A DNA stretch of 64,000 nucleotides from Micrococcaceae bacterium RIT 802 (GTDB taxonomy: Bacteria > Actinomycetota > Actinomycetes > Actinomycetales > Micrococcaceae), in NCBI GenBank assembly GCA_016892645.1, contig JAFEMX010000003.1, forward strand, positions 124,001 to 188,000. Direction: 5' to 3'. Both the position numbers and the translations under genes were made by a program. This document shows, piece by piece, positions 9,801-20,136 of this stretch. The stretch's first letter is position 1. Each line of letters begins with the position of its first letter. The notes under the pieces are model-generated. The model was not told the origin of the DNA. It saw only the letters and a program-made list of their open reading frames with translations, and searched no databases.

Positions 9801-10619
9801 CACGATGAAAACGCACCGGTCTATGCCCAGAAAGGTACGGATGGTGTCGAGGGTCGTTACGACCTCGCTGGCCGAACACCGGTCGAGTTCGTCCACGAAG
9901 ACGACGAGGCGCTTGGCTTTGGCGTCGGAGACTAGGTCCTTGAAGATCTCCTCGAACTGTTCGTCGCTTTCTGGCTTCGCCAGGCTGCGGTCAACGCTGA
10001 ATGTCTTGCTCGCGAAGGCGATTAGGGCGGCGAGCAGTGTGGCCGGGAATAGGCCCGCTAACACAACCTGCTTGGACAATGACTTGAACTCGACGCCGAA
10101 TTCAGTGTTGACACCAATGCGGCTCTGCCCGAAGGCGACGGCTGAGACCACCACGGCGAGGATGACTGTGAGGCCGAGGAGTAGCAGTGCGAAGACGCCG
10201 AGCAGTTTGAAAACGGTGGTTGGCGGGACCTTGATCTCGGTCTTGGTTCGGCCACTGTAGAGGTCGCCGTGGTACTTGGACTGCTTGCATCCGAGTTCGC
10301 TCGCCACGGCGCTGATGAAGTTGCGCCGTAGCGGCACGTCGGCGTACTTGAACGCGTCGAACCGCACGAAGCGGACTCCGTCGCGGCCATCGATCTTGCT
10401 CTTGAGAAGGTTGGCGATGCCACTTTTGCCAGAACCCCAGGGGCCATAGAGGGCTACGTTCGAGGGCGTGGTCACCGTCGTGGCGATCGCGGCGAGTTGG
10501 TCGACGATGCCCTCGTGCGCGAGGCGGTCATCCTTCACAGCGGCAAGTTCACGGTCGTCCACGAGGTCGTCGGGCTGCAGGTCGTGCACTCCGGTGGGCC
10601 TGGACGTTCCTTGTGACAT
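6897..10619 (-). CDS. KAP family P-loop NTPase, membrane-anchored
   Basis: A 1,240-residue protein with the KAP NTPase plan. Walker A GPWGSGKSG is at residues 59-67. Two membrane helices (about 138-163 and 184-204) are inserted between Walker A and Walker B, as is characteristic of KAP proteins. Walker B LVVFVDELDRC is at about 238-248, followed by FIVAADQ and KVFQYQLSLPP. The rest, about 900 residues, is helix-rich with an Ala-rich charged linker near 715-760 and no domain I recognise, possibly an alpha-solenoid. The family includes PifA, which excludes phage T7, so phage defence is a reasonable hypothesis, not a demonstrated role. The ATG at 10619 has GGAG upstream. GC is visibly lower than in neighbours (8161-8220 is 33/60 G+C; 11401-11460 in acnA is 46/60), consistent with transfer. 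Confidence 0.88.
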   Translation of the reverse strand: MSQGTSRPTGVHDLQPDDLVDDRELAAVKDDRLAHEGIVDQLAAIATTVTTPSNVALYGPWGSGKSGIANLLKSKIDGRDGVRFVRFDAFKYADVPLRRNFISAVASELGCKQSKYHGDLYSGRTKTEIKVPPTTVFKLLGVFALLLLGLTVILAVVVSAVAFGQSRIGVNTEFGVEFKSLSKQVVLAGLFPATLLAALIAFASKTFSVDRSLAKPESDEQFEEIFKDLVSDAKAKRLVVFVDELDRCSASEVVTTLDTIRTFLGIDRCVFIVAADQNVLEGALTRAAKQETPADDANPYYSTGSAYLDKVFQYQLSLPPLLTQSISRYATSLVENREGLWAGINREYVLSVLIPTHVASPRRVKHLLNTFALTYRLAQERHETDLLAEDPRMNAAAIARLVCLRVEFPLFARHLEVDANLPALVLQLIRDPNAELPAGTSARSTALAKSYALESAAPSAVLVDDDPDSDDEAGTRATQIGTAHNKQLLNYLSRTRQVRGPSRDVIHMQSTGTVFGLDGELALAVERAAEDADIETLQRLVDGLEDTEQEGVLRVLTNQIRTGAGLSGPNAARSFLLLTEAEPDLPVARVADTVAEAICVLEDDTNDFLDEDTATSAWALAKVGSEASASALRRRVIATIMRPGFTTPDFFFEDAALALDAAPAVVADYLSARVVSPTGPSTIARLFELADDGLIKVITATQARISALAQEAARSHTEWTTKQKAAAKTAGATAAAQRNAATTATEEPEPEQFNPKAVLDALANEAGVRETPVQHLVLRLLLVVNAQDARHAALRLLGKTEPISEPGLATSVLKGTYYRVLSNWSDWLTRLVPSAMTAAHTEPLAKLVAKAWNDKADLDSTRAALDALTPLITNLPEGRTPNLNHDVLELVENPVTSTDEAGERRDILDRARLFADARVLDYAEILSAVAHSLQDTLAESLAPVDVDDVLHQYLIENGTEAVRASADELEDHEVQGLLAEAANSEWLDDLGHVAIPLELAMAAGPRRVRPTDLPTAETMSDVTYNYEHRAVHATALWLELTEPEPEDFAAVYDPLRRANAHASELTSAAHRVQESWTTEQHRGLLDKYLAAADTDVPNDAVLDVVGIANADESEVADLLINRFSAATNNAQRQAVITLWGKASIHDNSIRRRLVETIIYGLLDLKTNSGNGGAAELALNALSSVANPLPPRIKGALGARVKTAVAGTRSLEDKALVVLPALGYTTTTNFFGKSKRLDFDG

Positions 10620-11207
10620 GCGCTGTGCTCCGTCAGTGATTCTGGGGGTGTGAGTGGTGGCGCGGCTCAAGTGGCTACACCATATGCAACCACCGACTAT
10701 TTCGGCGGGGTCCCTGCCATCTTATCGGCGTGAACTAACGAATGCGTCGGGTCCGTCTGCCGGAGAGGCATCAGTAGTTCTCACGAGCCTAAGTCGAGAC
10801 CTTCGCGAAATACTCGCCATAGTTGGGGAAGCCGCGCTACTTACGGTGTGCTACGAAATCCTGCTTGACCGTCCGATAGCCGTTCTCCTTCCTCCTTCTG
10901 TCGTTGGCAACGTCGGTGTCTTCGGCCAACACGAAGCCGGGAGCGATCTCTTAGTGACCTTCGGGACTGTCCTCGCGGACGATAGGGTGAGATCACCGGC
11001 CGGGGAAATGAGGCTCCAGGTACCTCAGAGCAAAGGAAAAATCAGCGTCCGTCTGACACGTACCTACCACTAACTCGATCAGCAAAAACAGCAAGTGCCC
11101 CGCCGGACCAACTCCTAACAGGTGGCTTTGCGTTCCTGTTGCCCCCACGCACAAGGCGGGCCACCCGGTGTCCCGGATGGCCCGCCCCCTGGTGCGGAAG
11201 TCCCTGC
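10620..11207. other. gene-poor region upstream of the KAP gene
   Basis: These 588 bases separate the KAP start from the acnA stop. An open frame at 10654-11073 on the plus strand (139 codons) has mixed third-position usage, no ribosome binding site and no recognisable domain, so I do not call it a gene; it could be a decayed remnant. The acnA terminator occupies the right end. No transposase, integrase, tRNA or repeat was found. The KAP promoter must lie in the left part, but no clear -35/-10 pair stands out. Confidence 0.4.
11155..11186 (-). terminator. rho-independent-type terminator of acnA
   Basis: Perfect nine-base arms GGCGGGCCA and TGGCCCGCC flank a GC-rich 14-base loop about 20 bases past the acnA stop on the minus strand. 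As in many actinobacteria there is only a weak U-rich tail. Confidence 0.75.
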
Positions 11208-13913
<2,706 letters not shown>

Positions 13914-14027
13914 TGGGACTCCTCTCGCCAGACTTTCATCTTTGTTGCACGCCCGTGCGCCCCGCCAGTAAGGCGAACCTAACCGGCTTCACGACACGAT
14001 GGGATGGCGGCAGAGCTCGGGGCCAGT

Positions 14028-15404
14028 CTATCCTTTCGGCGCCGGGACCAGCGCTCCCACGCACTCCACGTGGTGGGTGTGCGGGTACAGGTCAAGGGCC
14101 CGCAGGGATTCGAGCACGTAACCTTTCAGCGCGAAGTCGCGGATGTCCCGGGCAAACGACGCCGGGTCGCAGGAGACGTAGGCGATGCGTGCGGGCCGGG
14201 CGGCGGCCACAGCGGCCACTGCCGCACGTCCGACACCGGTGCGCGGCGGGTCCAGGACGATCCCGTCCAGCGCCGCAGGCAGCCGGGCCGCCTCCTGGCG
14301 CAGCACCTTCTCCACCCTCCCCTGCCGGATGAGGGCCTGGTCGAGGCCGTGGACGTTGCGGCGGGCGTCCTTGCTGGTTCCCGGGGCCCCCTCGATCGAT
14401 ACGACCATTCCCTCGGGTCCCACCGCCCGCGCCAACGGGACGGTGAACAGGCCGGCCCCGGCATAGAGGTCGGCAAACGCCTGGCCCGGCTCCGGCGCCA
14501 GGATCCGGTGCACCGCGTCGTACAGCGCGTCCGGGGCGCCGCGGTGGATCTGCCAGAACCCCTCGCCGGTGACCCGGTAGTCGTTGCCGGCGGCCCGTTC
14601 GGCCACCCAGGTCCTGCCCCGGAGCCGGCGCAGCGTCCCGCCCCCATCGGCCGCCGATCCACCCTGCTGTGTGATCACCGCCGCGTTCGTCCCCTCGGGC
14701 AGGGCCTTGGCGACCCGGCCGGCGGCGCCGGGTCGTGCCGCGGGGTCCTCGACCAGCAGCACGAGCGGTTCCCCGCCGGCGGACGGGGCGGCCACCTCGA
14801 TCCGCTCCAGGCCGTGCAACGGCAGCCCAGCCAGCCCCAACGCGTTGATCGCGTCGACGGCCAGCGGCATGTCCCCGATGGCGACGAGCCGGTCCGAGTG
14901 GTAGGCGTTCATGGCCAGCCGTCCGGCGGCGTCGACGCTGAACGCCGTCCGGGTCCGCCAGGCGAGCCCGTCCGCCCGTTCCCCGGGGGCCGCTTCCACG
15001 CCGGTGAACCCGACGTCCGCGGCGTGCAGCCCCGCCAGCCGCTCCAGCTGTTCGCGGACGACGGCGGACTTCAGTTCGCGCTGGTACCCCAGCTCGGCGT
15101 GGCCGAACTCGGCGCCGCCCACCGGCGGCTCCCCGGCGGCGTGCCGGGCCAGCGAATCGGCCTCCGGCCAGAAGTGAGGGACCCGGTGCTCCGAGGCGTC
15201 GAGGACCTCGACCGTGTCGGCCCGCCAGAACCGGGCCCCCGCGCCGGCATCGGTCAGCCGCGCCCTGACCCGTTCGCCGGGCAGGGCATGGCGGACGAAG
15301 ACCACGCGGCCCTCGTACCTGGCCACGAAGTGCCCCCCGTGTGCCGGTGCGCCGATCTCGACCTCGATCAGGTCCCCCGGGACCTGCTCTGCCTGCGTGC
15401 TCAC
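14028..15404 (-). CDS. class I SAM-dependent RNA methyltransferase (TrmA/RumA family)
   Basis: A 458-residue RNA uracil-5-methyltransferase-like protein. An N-terminal TRAM-type beta barrel (GDLIEVEIGAPAHGG … VRHALPGERV) precedes the catalytic domain. Motifs are FADLYAGAGLFTVPLA for SAM binding, VLDPPRTG, and YVSCDPASFARDI, where the Cys is the nucleophile of the family. Whether rRNA or tRNA is the substrate cannot be read. The GTG start overlaps the stop of the upstream permease gene (GTGA), so the two are translationally coupled, the same pairing seen next to ceoBC in mycobacteria. Confidence 0.9.
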   Translation of the reverse strand: MSTQAEQVPGDLIEVEIGAPAHGGHFVARYEGRVVFVRHALPGERVRARLTDAGAGARFWRADTVEVLDASEHRVPHFWPEADSLARHAAGEPPVGGAEFGHAELGYQRELKSAVVREQLERLAGLHAADVGFTGVEAAPGERADGLAWRTRTAFSVDAAGRLAMNAYHSDRLVAIGDMPLAVDAINALGLAGLPLHGLERIEVAAPSAGGEPLVLLVEDPAARPGAAGRVAKALPEGTNAAVITQQGGSAADGGGTLRRLRGRTWVAERAAGNDYRVTGEGFWQIHRGAPDALYDAVHRILAPEPGQAFADLYAGAGLFTVPLARAVGPEGMVVSIEGAPGTSKDARRNVHGLDQALIRQGRVEKVLRQEAARLPAALDGIVLDPPRTGVGRAAVAAVAAARPARIAYVSCDPASFARDIRDFALKGYVLESLRALDLYPHTHHVECVGALVPAPKG

Positions 15405-17434
15405 GTGGTGCTCCCGCCGTCGTGCTGTGTCATGTGGTCTCCGGCGTGGGATTCGCCGCGTTCGTTCTCGAAGAGGGCCCGGCCGTGTGTTTCCTCCGAC
15501 AGCTGCCAGGGCACGCTGGCCACCACGACGCCGGGCTCGAAGTGCAGCCGTGTCTTGATGCGCAGGGCCGTCTGGTTGTGCACCAGCTGCTCCCACCAGC
15601 GTCCCACGACGTACTCCGGGATGTACACGACGACGAGGTCGCGGGGAGAATCGGACTTGATGCCCTTGATGTAGTCGATGATCGGGGCGGCCGTCTCGCG
15701 GTACGGCGAGGCCAGGACGGTGATCGGGACCGGGATCTGCAGCCGGTCCCATTCGGCCACGGTCCGGGCGGTGGCGTCCTGGTCGATGTCCACGATGATG
15801 GCGTCGAGCTTGGAGGGGCGTCCGGCACGGGCGAAGGCGACGGCCCGCAGCACCGGCTTGCGCAGTGTCGAGACCAGGATGAGGGCGTGGACCCGCGCCG
15901 GCAGGGCCTTGGCGGTGCCGGCCGTATCGATCGCCAGTTCGCGGTCGACGGCGGCGTAGTGGGCGTGGATGGAGAACATGACCAGGTAGAGCACGAGGAT
16001 CGCCAGCACCGCCAGCCAGGCCCCGAAGATGAACTTGGTGACCAGTACGATGACCAGCACGGCGGCGGTGAGCACGAATCCGACGAGGTTCAGCAGCCGC
16101 GAGCGCATGACCCGGTGCCGCACCCGGGCATTGGCGGTGCTGGCCAGCTGGCGACTCCAGTGCCGGACCATGCCCAGCTGGCTCAGCGTGAAGGAGACGA
16201 ACACCCCCACGACGTAGAGCTGGATGAGCGTGGCCACGTGTGCGTTGAAGATCAGCACCAGCACCAGGGCGCCGACGGCCAGGGCGATGATGCCGTTGCT
16301 GAAGCCCAGCCGGTCCCCGCGCTTGCGCAGCTGGCGGGGCAGGTAGCCGTCGGTGGCCAGGTGCGAGGCGAGGTTCGGGAACGAGGTGAAGGCGGTGTGC
16401 CCGGCCATCCACAGCACGGCGACGGTCGCCGCGAGGATCACGAAGAAGCCGATGCTGCCGGCCCCGAACACGGCCTGGGCGAGCTGGCCCAGGACGGGGT
16501 GCTGGATGTAGTCGGCGGGCACCGGTCCCCCGTCGGCGAGCAGGTTCGCCTGCGGGTCCTCCACCATGTGCACCCGGGCGGCGCGGGCCAGGAACATGGT
16601 CCCCAGCGTCAGCACGGTGGCGATGACGCCGAGCATCAGCAGGATCGAGGCGGCGTTGCGGGCCCGGGGGCGGGCCAGGTTCTGCACGTTGCTGATCGGC
16701 GCCTCGATGCCGGTCAGCGCCGCCGAACCGGTGGAGAAGGCGCGCAGCACCAGCACGGCGCCGAGCAGACCGGTCAGCGAGGAGTCGTACCCGGCCTCCG
16801 GCAGGATCTCGAATCCGGCGCTGGGGGCGGCACCGAGGCTGCCCCGCGCCGCGGCGATGGCCCCGGTCACGATCATCACGAGCATGGTGCCGATGAACAG
16901 ATAGGTCGGCAGCGCCTTGCCCAGCCGGGAGCGGCCCAGCCCGCGCAGGTTCAGCAGGGCCAGGAGCACAACGCCGGCACCGGCCAGCTGCGTCTGGTGG
17001 CCGTCGAGCGCGGGGAACGCGGCGACGACATAGTGGGCGGCGGAGGACATCGACACGGCCACGGTGAGCACGAAGTCCACCAGCAGGGCCGCCGCGACGG
17101 TGGTCCCGGCGCGGGCCCCGAGGTTGACGCTGGCGATCTCGTAGTCCCCGCGCCCCGACGGGTAGGCCTTCACCGACTGCCGGTAGGAGGCGATGATCAC
17201 GAGCATGACGGCCATGATGGCGATGCCCACCACGGGCGAGAAGTAGATGGCCGACAGCCCGGCGATGGCCAGGGTCATCAGGACCTCGTCGGGGGCGTAG
17301 GCCACCGAGGAGAGCGCGTTGGAGGAGAGCAGCGGAAGCGCGAGCCGGCGGCGCAGCGGCGCCTGCTTCAGCCGTTCGGTGCGGAATGGCCTGCCAACCA
17401 GGATCCGCTTCAGCGCGTCGAGGAACGTCAGCAC
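15401..17434 (-). CDS. APC-superfamily permease, KimA-like potassium transporter
   Basis: A 677-residue membrane protein with about 12 hydrophobic segments over residues 30-470 and a C-terminal cytosolic domain of about 180 residues that resembles a UspA-like fold. The N-terminus (LKRILVGRPFRTERLKQ … LLSSNALSSVAYAPDEVL) is typical of KimA, the proton-coupled high-affinity K+ symporter of Bacillus. Two TrkA-type RCK proteins are encoded divergently 142 bases away, which supports a role in potassium uptake. The GTG start at 17434 has no Shine-Dalgarno but lies six bases after a TAACTT hexamer, suggesting a leaderless message. A general amino acid permease is the alternative. Confidence 0.82.
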   Translation of the reverse strand: MLTFLDALKRILVGRPFRTERLKQAPLRRRLALPLLSSNALSSVAYAPDEVLMTLAIAGLSAIYFSPVVGIAIMAVMLVIIASYRQSVKAYPSGRGDYEIASVNLGARAGTTVAAALLVDFVLTVAVSMSSAAHYVVAAFPALDGHQTQLAGAGVVLLALLNLRGLGRSRLGKALPTYLFIGTMLVMIVTGAIAAARGSLGAAPSAGFEILPEAGYDSSLTGLLGAVLVLRAFSTGSAALTGIEAPISNVQNLARPRARNAASILLMLGVIATVLTLGTMFLARAARVHMVEDPQANLLADGGPVPADYIQHPVLGQLAQAVFGAGSIGFFVILAATVAVLWMAGHTAFTSFPNLASHLATDGYLPRQLRKRGDRLGFSNGIIALAVGALVLVLIFNAHVATLIQLYVVGVFVSFTLSQLGMVRHWSRQLASTANARVRHRVMRSRLLNLVGFVLTAAVLVIVLVTKFIFGAWLAVLAILVLYLVMFSIHAHYAAVDRELAIDTAGTAKALPARVHALILVSTLRKPVLRAVAFARAGRPSKLDAIIVDIDQDATARTVAEWDRLQIPVPITVLASPYRETAAPIIDYIKGIKSDSPRDLVVVYIPEYVVGRWWEQLVHNQTALRIKTRLHFEPGVVVASVPWQLSEETHGRALFENERGESHAGDHMTQHDGGSTT

Positions 17435-17440
17435 CAGTCA

Positions 17441-17469
17441 AAGTTAGCCCGTGCGGGCGCATCTGTCAT
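17441..17469 (-). promoter_or_regulatory. promoter of the KimA-like permease gene
   Basis: On the minus strand ATGACA (17469-17464) and TAACTT (17446-17441) are separated by 17 bases, a near-consensus sigma-A promoter. TAACTT ends six bases before the GTG start, predicting transcription from the start codon itself. Confidence 0.6.
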
Positions 17470-17576
17470 ACGCGCCGCGCCACCGGCGGCTCCGGGGGGT
17501 CCGGCGTGGGAGACTGGGAACCACCTGCGGGGCGCCGACGGCGCCACCGCCACGACCACGACCCGGGGAGCACTGC

Positions 17577-18269
17577 ATGGCCCACTTCGTCATCATGGGG
17601 TGCGGACGCGTCGGCGTCACGCTGGCCCACACACTGGACGACGCCGGACATACCGTGGCGATCATCGACCAGGACGACCGGGCCTTCCGGCGGCTGCGCC
17701 GTGGATTCTCCGGCCAGAAGGTCAGCGGCGTCGGGTTCGACCGCGAGACCCTCGAACGCGCCGACATCGCCAACGCCTACGCGTTCGCCGCCGTCTCCAG
17801 CGGGGACAACTCCAACATCCTGGCCACCCGCGTCGCCCGCGAGAACTACCACGTCCCGCATGTCGTGGCACGGATCTACGACCCGGGCCGGGCCGAGATC
17901 TACCAGCGGCTGGGCATTCCGACGGTGGCCGCCGTGCGCTGGAGCGCCGACCAGGTGCTGCGCCGGATCCTGCCCGAACAAGGCATCAACGGCGACTTCC
18001 GGGAGGCGTCCGGGCGCCTGATCCTCGGGGAGGTGCCGGTCAACGATGCGTGGTACGGGCACAGCCTGGCCGACATCGAGGAGGCCTCGGGCATCCGGGT
18101 GGCCTACCTGACCCGGTTCGGCGAGGGGATGATCCCCCGCTCCGATGACCGCCTGCAGCAGGGCGACATCCTGCACGCGGTGATGGCGGTGAGCTCGATG
18201 GGCGACATCGACAGGATCCTGTCCAAGCCACCGGCCGCCACACCGGACGACGACGAGGAGGAGAAGTGA
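17577..18269 (+). CDS. ceoB: TrkA/RCK potassium-uptake regulator (CeoB-like)
   Basis: A 230-residue cytosolic regulatory subunit. A TrkA-N Rossmann domain begins at residue 3 (FVIMGCGRVGVTLA) with an acidic DQDD after the second strand, the nucleotide ligand site, and a TrkA-C domain occupies about residues 145-220. Such proteins bind NAD(H) or adenine nucleotides and gate potassium transporters at the membrane. The ATG is preceded by GGGGAG. The stop overlaps the start of the second RCK gene, so they are one operon and probably a heteromeric ring. Confidence 0.9.
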   Translation: MAHFVIMGCGRVGVTLAHTLDDAGHTVAIIDQDDRAFRRLRRGFSGQKVSGVGFDRETLERADIANAYAFAAVSSGDNSNILATRVARENYHVPHVVARIYDPGRAEIYQRLGIPTVAAVRWSADQVLRRILPEQGINGDFREASGRLILGEVPVNDAWYGHSLADIEEASGIRVAYLTRFGEGMIPRSDDRLQQGDILHAVMAVSSMGDIDRILSKPPAATPDDDEEEK

Positions 18270-18979
18270 AGATCGTCATCGCGGGGGCCGGCAGCGTCGG
18301 CTCCTCCATCGCCAAGGAACTGATTTCCCACGGGCACCAGGTGCTGCTCATCGACGAGAAGCCCGAGGTCGTCGGGCGCAGCGGGATCCAGGGGGCCACC
18401 TGGCTGTTCGGGGACGCGTGCGAGCTCACCACGCTCAAGGAGGCCCGGCTCCACGAGGTCGACGTCGTGGTCTCCGCCACCGGCGACGACAAGGTCAACC
18501 TGGTCGTCTCCCTGCTGGCCAAGAGCGAGTTCGGCGTGGGCCGGACGGTCGGGCGGGTCAACAACCCGAAGAACGACTGGATGTTCGACGACGCGTGGGG
18601 CGTCGATGTCGCGGTGAGCACCCCGCGGATGATGACTGCCCTGGTCGAGGAGGCCGTCGAGGTCGGCGACGTGGTGAGGTTGCTGACCCTGCAGACCGGG
18701 GTGACCTCGATGGTCGAGTTCACCGTGCCGGCCGATGCCGCCCTGATCGGCAGCACGCTGGGCGAGGTCCCGTGGCCACAGGACACCGCGGTGGTGGCGA
18801 TCCTGCGCGACGACCTGGCCATCACCCCCAGCCCCGACGACGTGATCGAGGGCGGCGACGAGTTGTTCTTCATCACCGCCATCGCCGCCGAGGACGACTT
18901 GCGGACGGTCCTGCGGGCCCAGACCCGCACCCGGTCCGACGGCGTGGAGGATGACGCCTCGGACGCCTTCCGCGCCTGA
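18266..18979 (+). CDS. ceoC: TrkA/RCK potassium-uptake regulator (CeoC-like)
   Basis: A 237-residue paralog of the preceding gene. It starts with MKIVIAGAGSVGSSIAKEL, the canonical GxGxxG nucleotide-binding fold, followed by DEKPEVV, and ends with a TrkA-C domain (about 140-215). Its GTG start overlaps the previous stop (GTGA). With the divergent KimA-like permease it completes a potassium module. Confidence 0.9.
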   Translation: MKIVIAGAGSVGSSIAKELISHGHQVLLIDEKPEVVGRSGIQGATWLFGDACELTTLKEARLHEVDVVVSATGDDKVNLVVSLLAKSEFGVGRTVGRVNNPKNDWMFDDAWGVDVAVSTPRMMTALVEEAVEVGDVVRLLTLQTGVTSMVEFTVPADAALIGSTLGEVPWPQDTAVVAILRDDLAITPSPDDVIEGGDELFFITAIAAEDDLRTVLRAQTRTRSDGVEDDASDAFRA

Positions 18980-18988
18980 GGCCCGGAC

Positions 18989-19013
18989 GCCGCGCCGGCT
19001 TCAGCGGCGCGGC
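18989..19013. terminator. putative bidirectional terminator
   Basis: Nine-base arms GCCGCGCCG and CGGCGCGGC around a seven-base loop lie between the convergent ceoC and DUF3159 genes, overlapping the last codons of the latter. The sequence is very GC-rich locally, so chance is possible. Confidence 0.4.
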
Positions 19014-19738
19014 GGTGCGGCGTCCCCGGTCCCGGGGGTGGCGGCGGGCCGGGAGACCAGCCAGGACAACCACAGTCCCATGGCGTACAGCGGGATGCCC
19101 ATGACGATGCGTGCCGCCCCCAGCGCCTCGACATTGTCGGCGGCATACAAGGGAAGCTGGACGAGCAGGCGGGCCGCGAACACGCCGACGATCACCCAGG
19201 TCGCCACGTTGTACGCGGTCCGGCGCGCCGGCTCGTGGCGCCATTCGGTGCCTTCGCCGCGGATGAAGCCGAAGACCAGGCCCATCAGTGGCCAGCGAAC
19301 GAACACGGAGAGCGCCATGGCCAGCAGGTAGGCACCGTTGGTGAAGAAGCCCGGGACGTAGAAGTCACGGGCATTGCCCGTGGTGCGGGCCACGAGCGCG
19401 CAGATCACCACGGCGAACAGGCCGGTCAACGCCTGCGTGAGCCCGGACTTGCGCACCAGGCGGGCGACGGTGAACACGGCGGCGATGGCCAACGAGGAAA
19501 TGAGCGCGGGGTTCAGCTCGCGGGTCGCCATGAAGACGCCCAGGAACACGATCCCCGGCAGCAGGGCCTCCACGAGGCCGCGGACGCCGCCGACCGTCTT
19601 GAGCACATCGACCTGGCCGCCGGCGGTCCGGTGGATGCCCGAGCCCTCCGCCAGGCGACGGCCCAGCTCGTCGGCCGGGTTCGTCTCCGGGCCCGATGGC
19701 TGTCCGTTGTCCGGGCCGTTGTCCGGGCCATGGCTCAT
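19001..19738 (-). CDS. DUF3159 membrane protein
   Basis: A 245-residue membrane protein with a hydrophilic Gly/Pro/Asn-rich N-terminus (about 55 residues), then about six hydrophobic segments. The VKTVGG-like entry and the ELNPALISSL and FFTNGAYLLAM segments are typical of DUF3159, an actinobacterial family of unknown function found next to ceoBC and dut. The ATG at 19738 overlaps the stop of the OB-fold gene (ATGA). It is the last gene of the DUF3710/OB-fold/DUF3159 operon. Confidence 0.85.
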   Translation of the reverse strand: MSHGPDNGPDNGQPSGPETNPADELGRRLAEGSGIHRTAGGQVDVLKTVGGVRGLVEALLPGIVFLGVFMATRELNPALISSLAIAAVFTVARLVRKSGLTQALTGLFAVVICALVARTTGNARDFYVPGFFTNGAYLLAMALSVFVRWPLMGLVFGFIRGEGTEWRHEPARRTAYNVATWVIVGVFAARLLVQLPLYAADNVEALGAARIVMGIPLYAMGLWLSWLVSRPAATPGTGDAAPPRR

Positions 19739-20136
19739 GTGTCCTCCAGGGGGTGTTCGTGTTCCGGCAGGATCTCGTACCGGGGGTTGTAGATGGTGGG
19801 TACTCCGTCGACCTGGGCGAGCATCCCCTCGAAACGCAGCCGGGTGCCGGCCTCGATGCCGGGGACGCGTCGTTGTCCGGTCCAGACCAGGCGGATCCGG
19901 CTGGCCGGTGCGCGCCGCCCGCCGGGAGGGGCCGGGGCATCGACGACGCCGGCGGTGAAGACCGGGGCCTGCACTCCCGGCAGGATCCGGATGTGCTCCA
20001 CGAATCCGCGGGCCTGGACCCGCCCCCGCGGAGGCAGCTGGCTCAGCGCCGAGCACTGCTCGGCGTCGGTGGCCACTGTGCGTCCGGCGGCGGAGGCCGC
20101 CCCCCGGCGCCGCTCCGCGGGACCGCGTTCAGCCAA
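19735..20136 (-). CDS. OB-fold nucleic-acid-binding domain protein
   Basis: A 133-residue protein with an OB-fold-like beta pattern (GRVQARGFVEHIRI … RIRLVWTGQRRVPGI … GTRLRFEGMLAQVDGVPTIYNPRYEI), a small domain expected to bind single-stranded nucleic acid. The start is taken as TTG at 20136, which overlaps the end of the DUF3710 gene by eight bases; no better start is available. Its stop overlaps the DUF3159 ATG, so the three genes are translationally coupled. Function unknown. Confidence 0.8.
   Translation of the reverse strand: MAERGPAERRRGAASAAGRTVATDAEQCSALSQLPPRGRVQARGFVEHIRILPGVQAPVFTAGVVDAPAPPGGRRAPASRIRLVWTGQRRVPGIEAGTRLRFEGMLAQVDGVPTIYNPRYEILPEHEHPLEDT

Noticed and set aside
10654-11073. 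139-codon open frame on the plus strand upstream of the KAP gene
   Set aside because: No ribosome binding site, atypical third-position usage and no recognisable domain; reported only as a possible remnant.
6554-11207. Attachment sites or direct repeats flanking the KAP segment
   Set aside because: I compared the two gene-free flanks by eye and found no shared repeat, no tRNA end and no integrase.
14028-17462. A single 1,144-residue minus-strand open frame suggesting a permease-methyltransferase fusion
   Set aside because: The upstream part is a shadow of the permease gene in another frame; the methyltransferase has its own GTG start overlapping the permease stop.
15341-18148. Very long plus-strand open frame across the permease region
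   Set aside because: It is antisense to the methyltransferase and permease genes, is low-complexity Gly/Gln/His/Asp-rich in the manner of a high-GC shadow frame, and has no domain.
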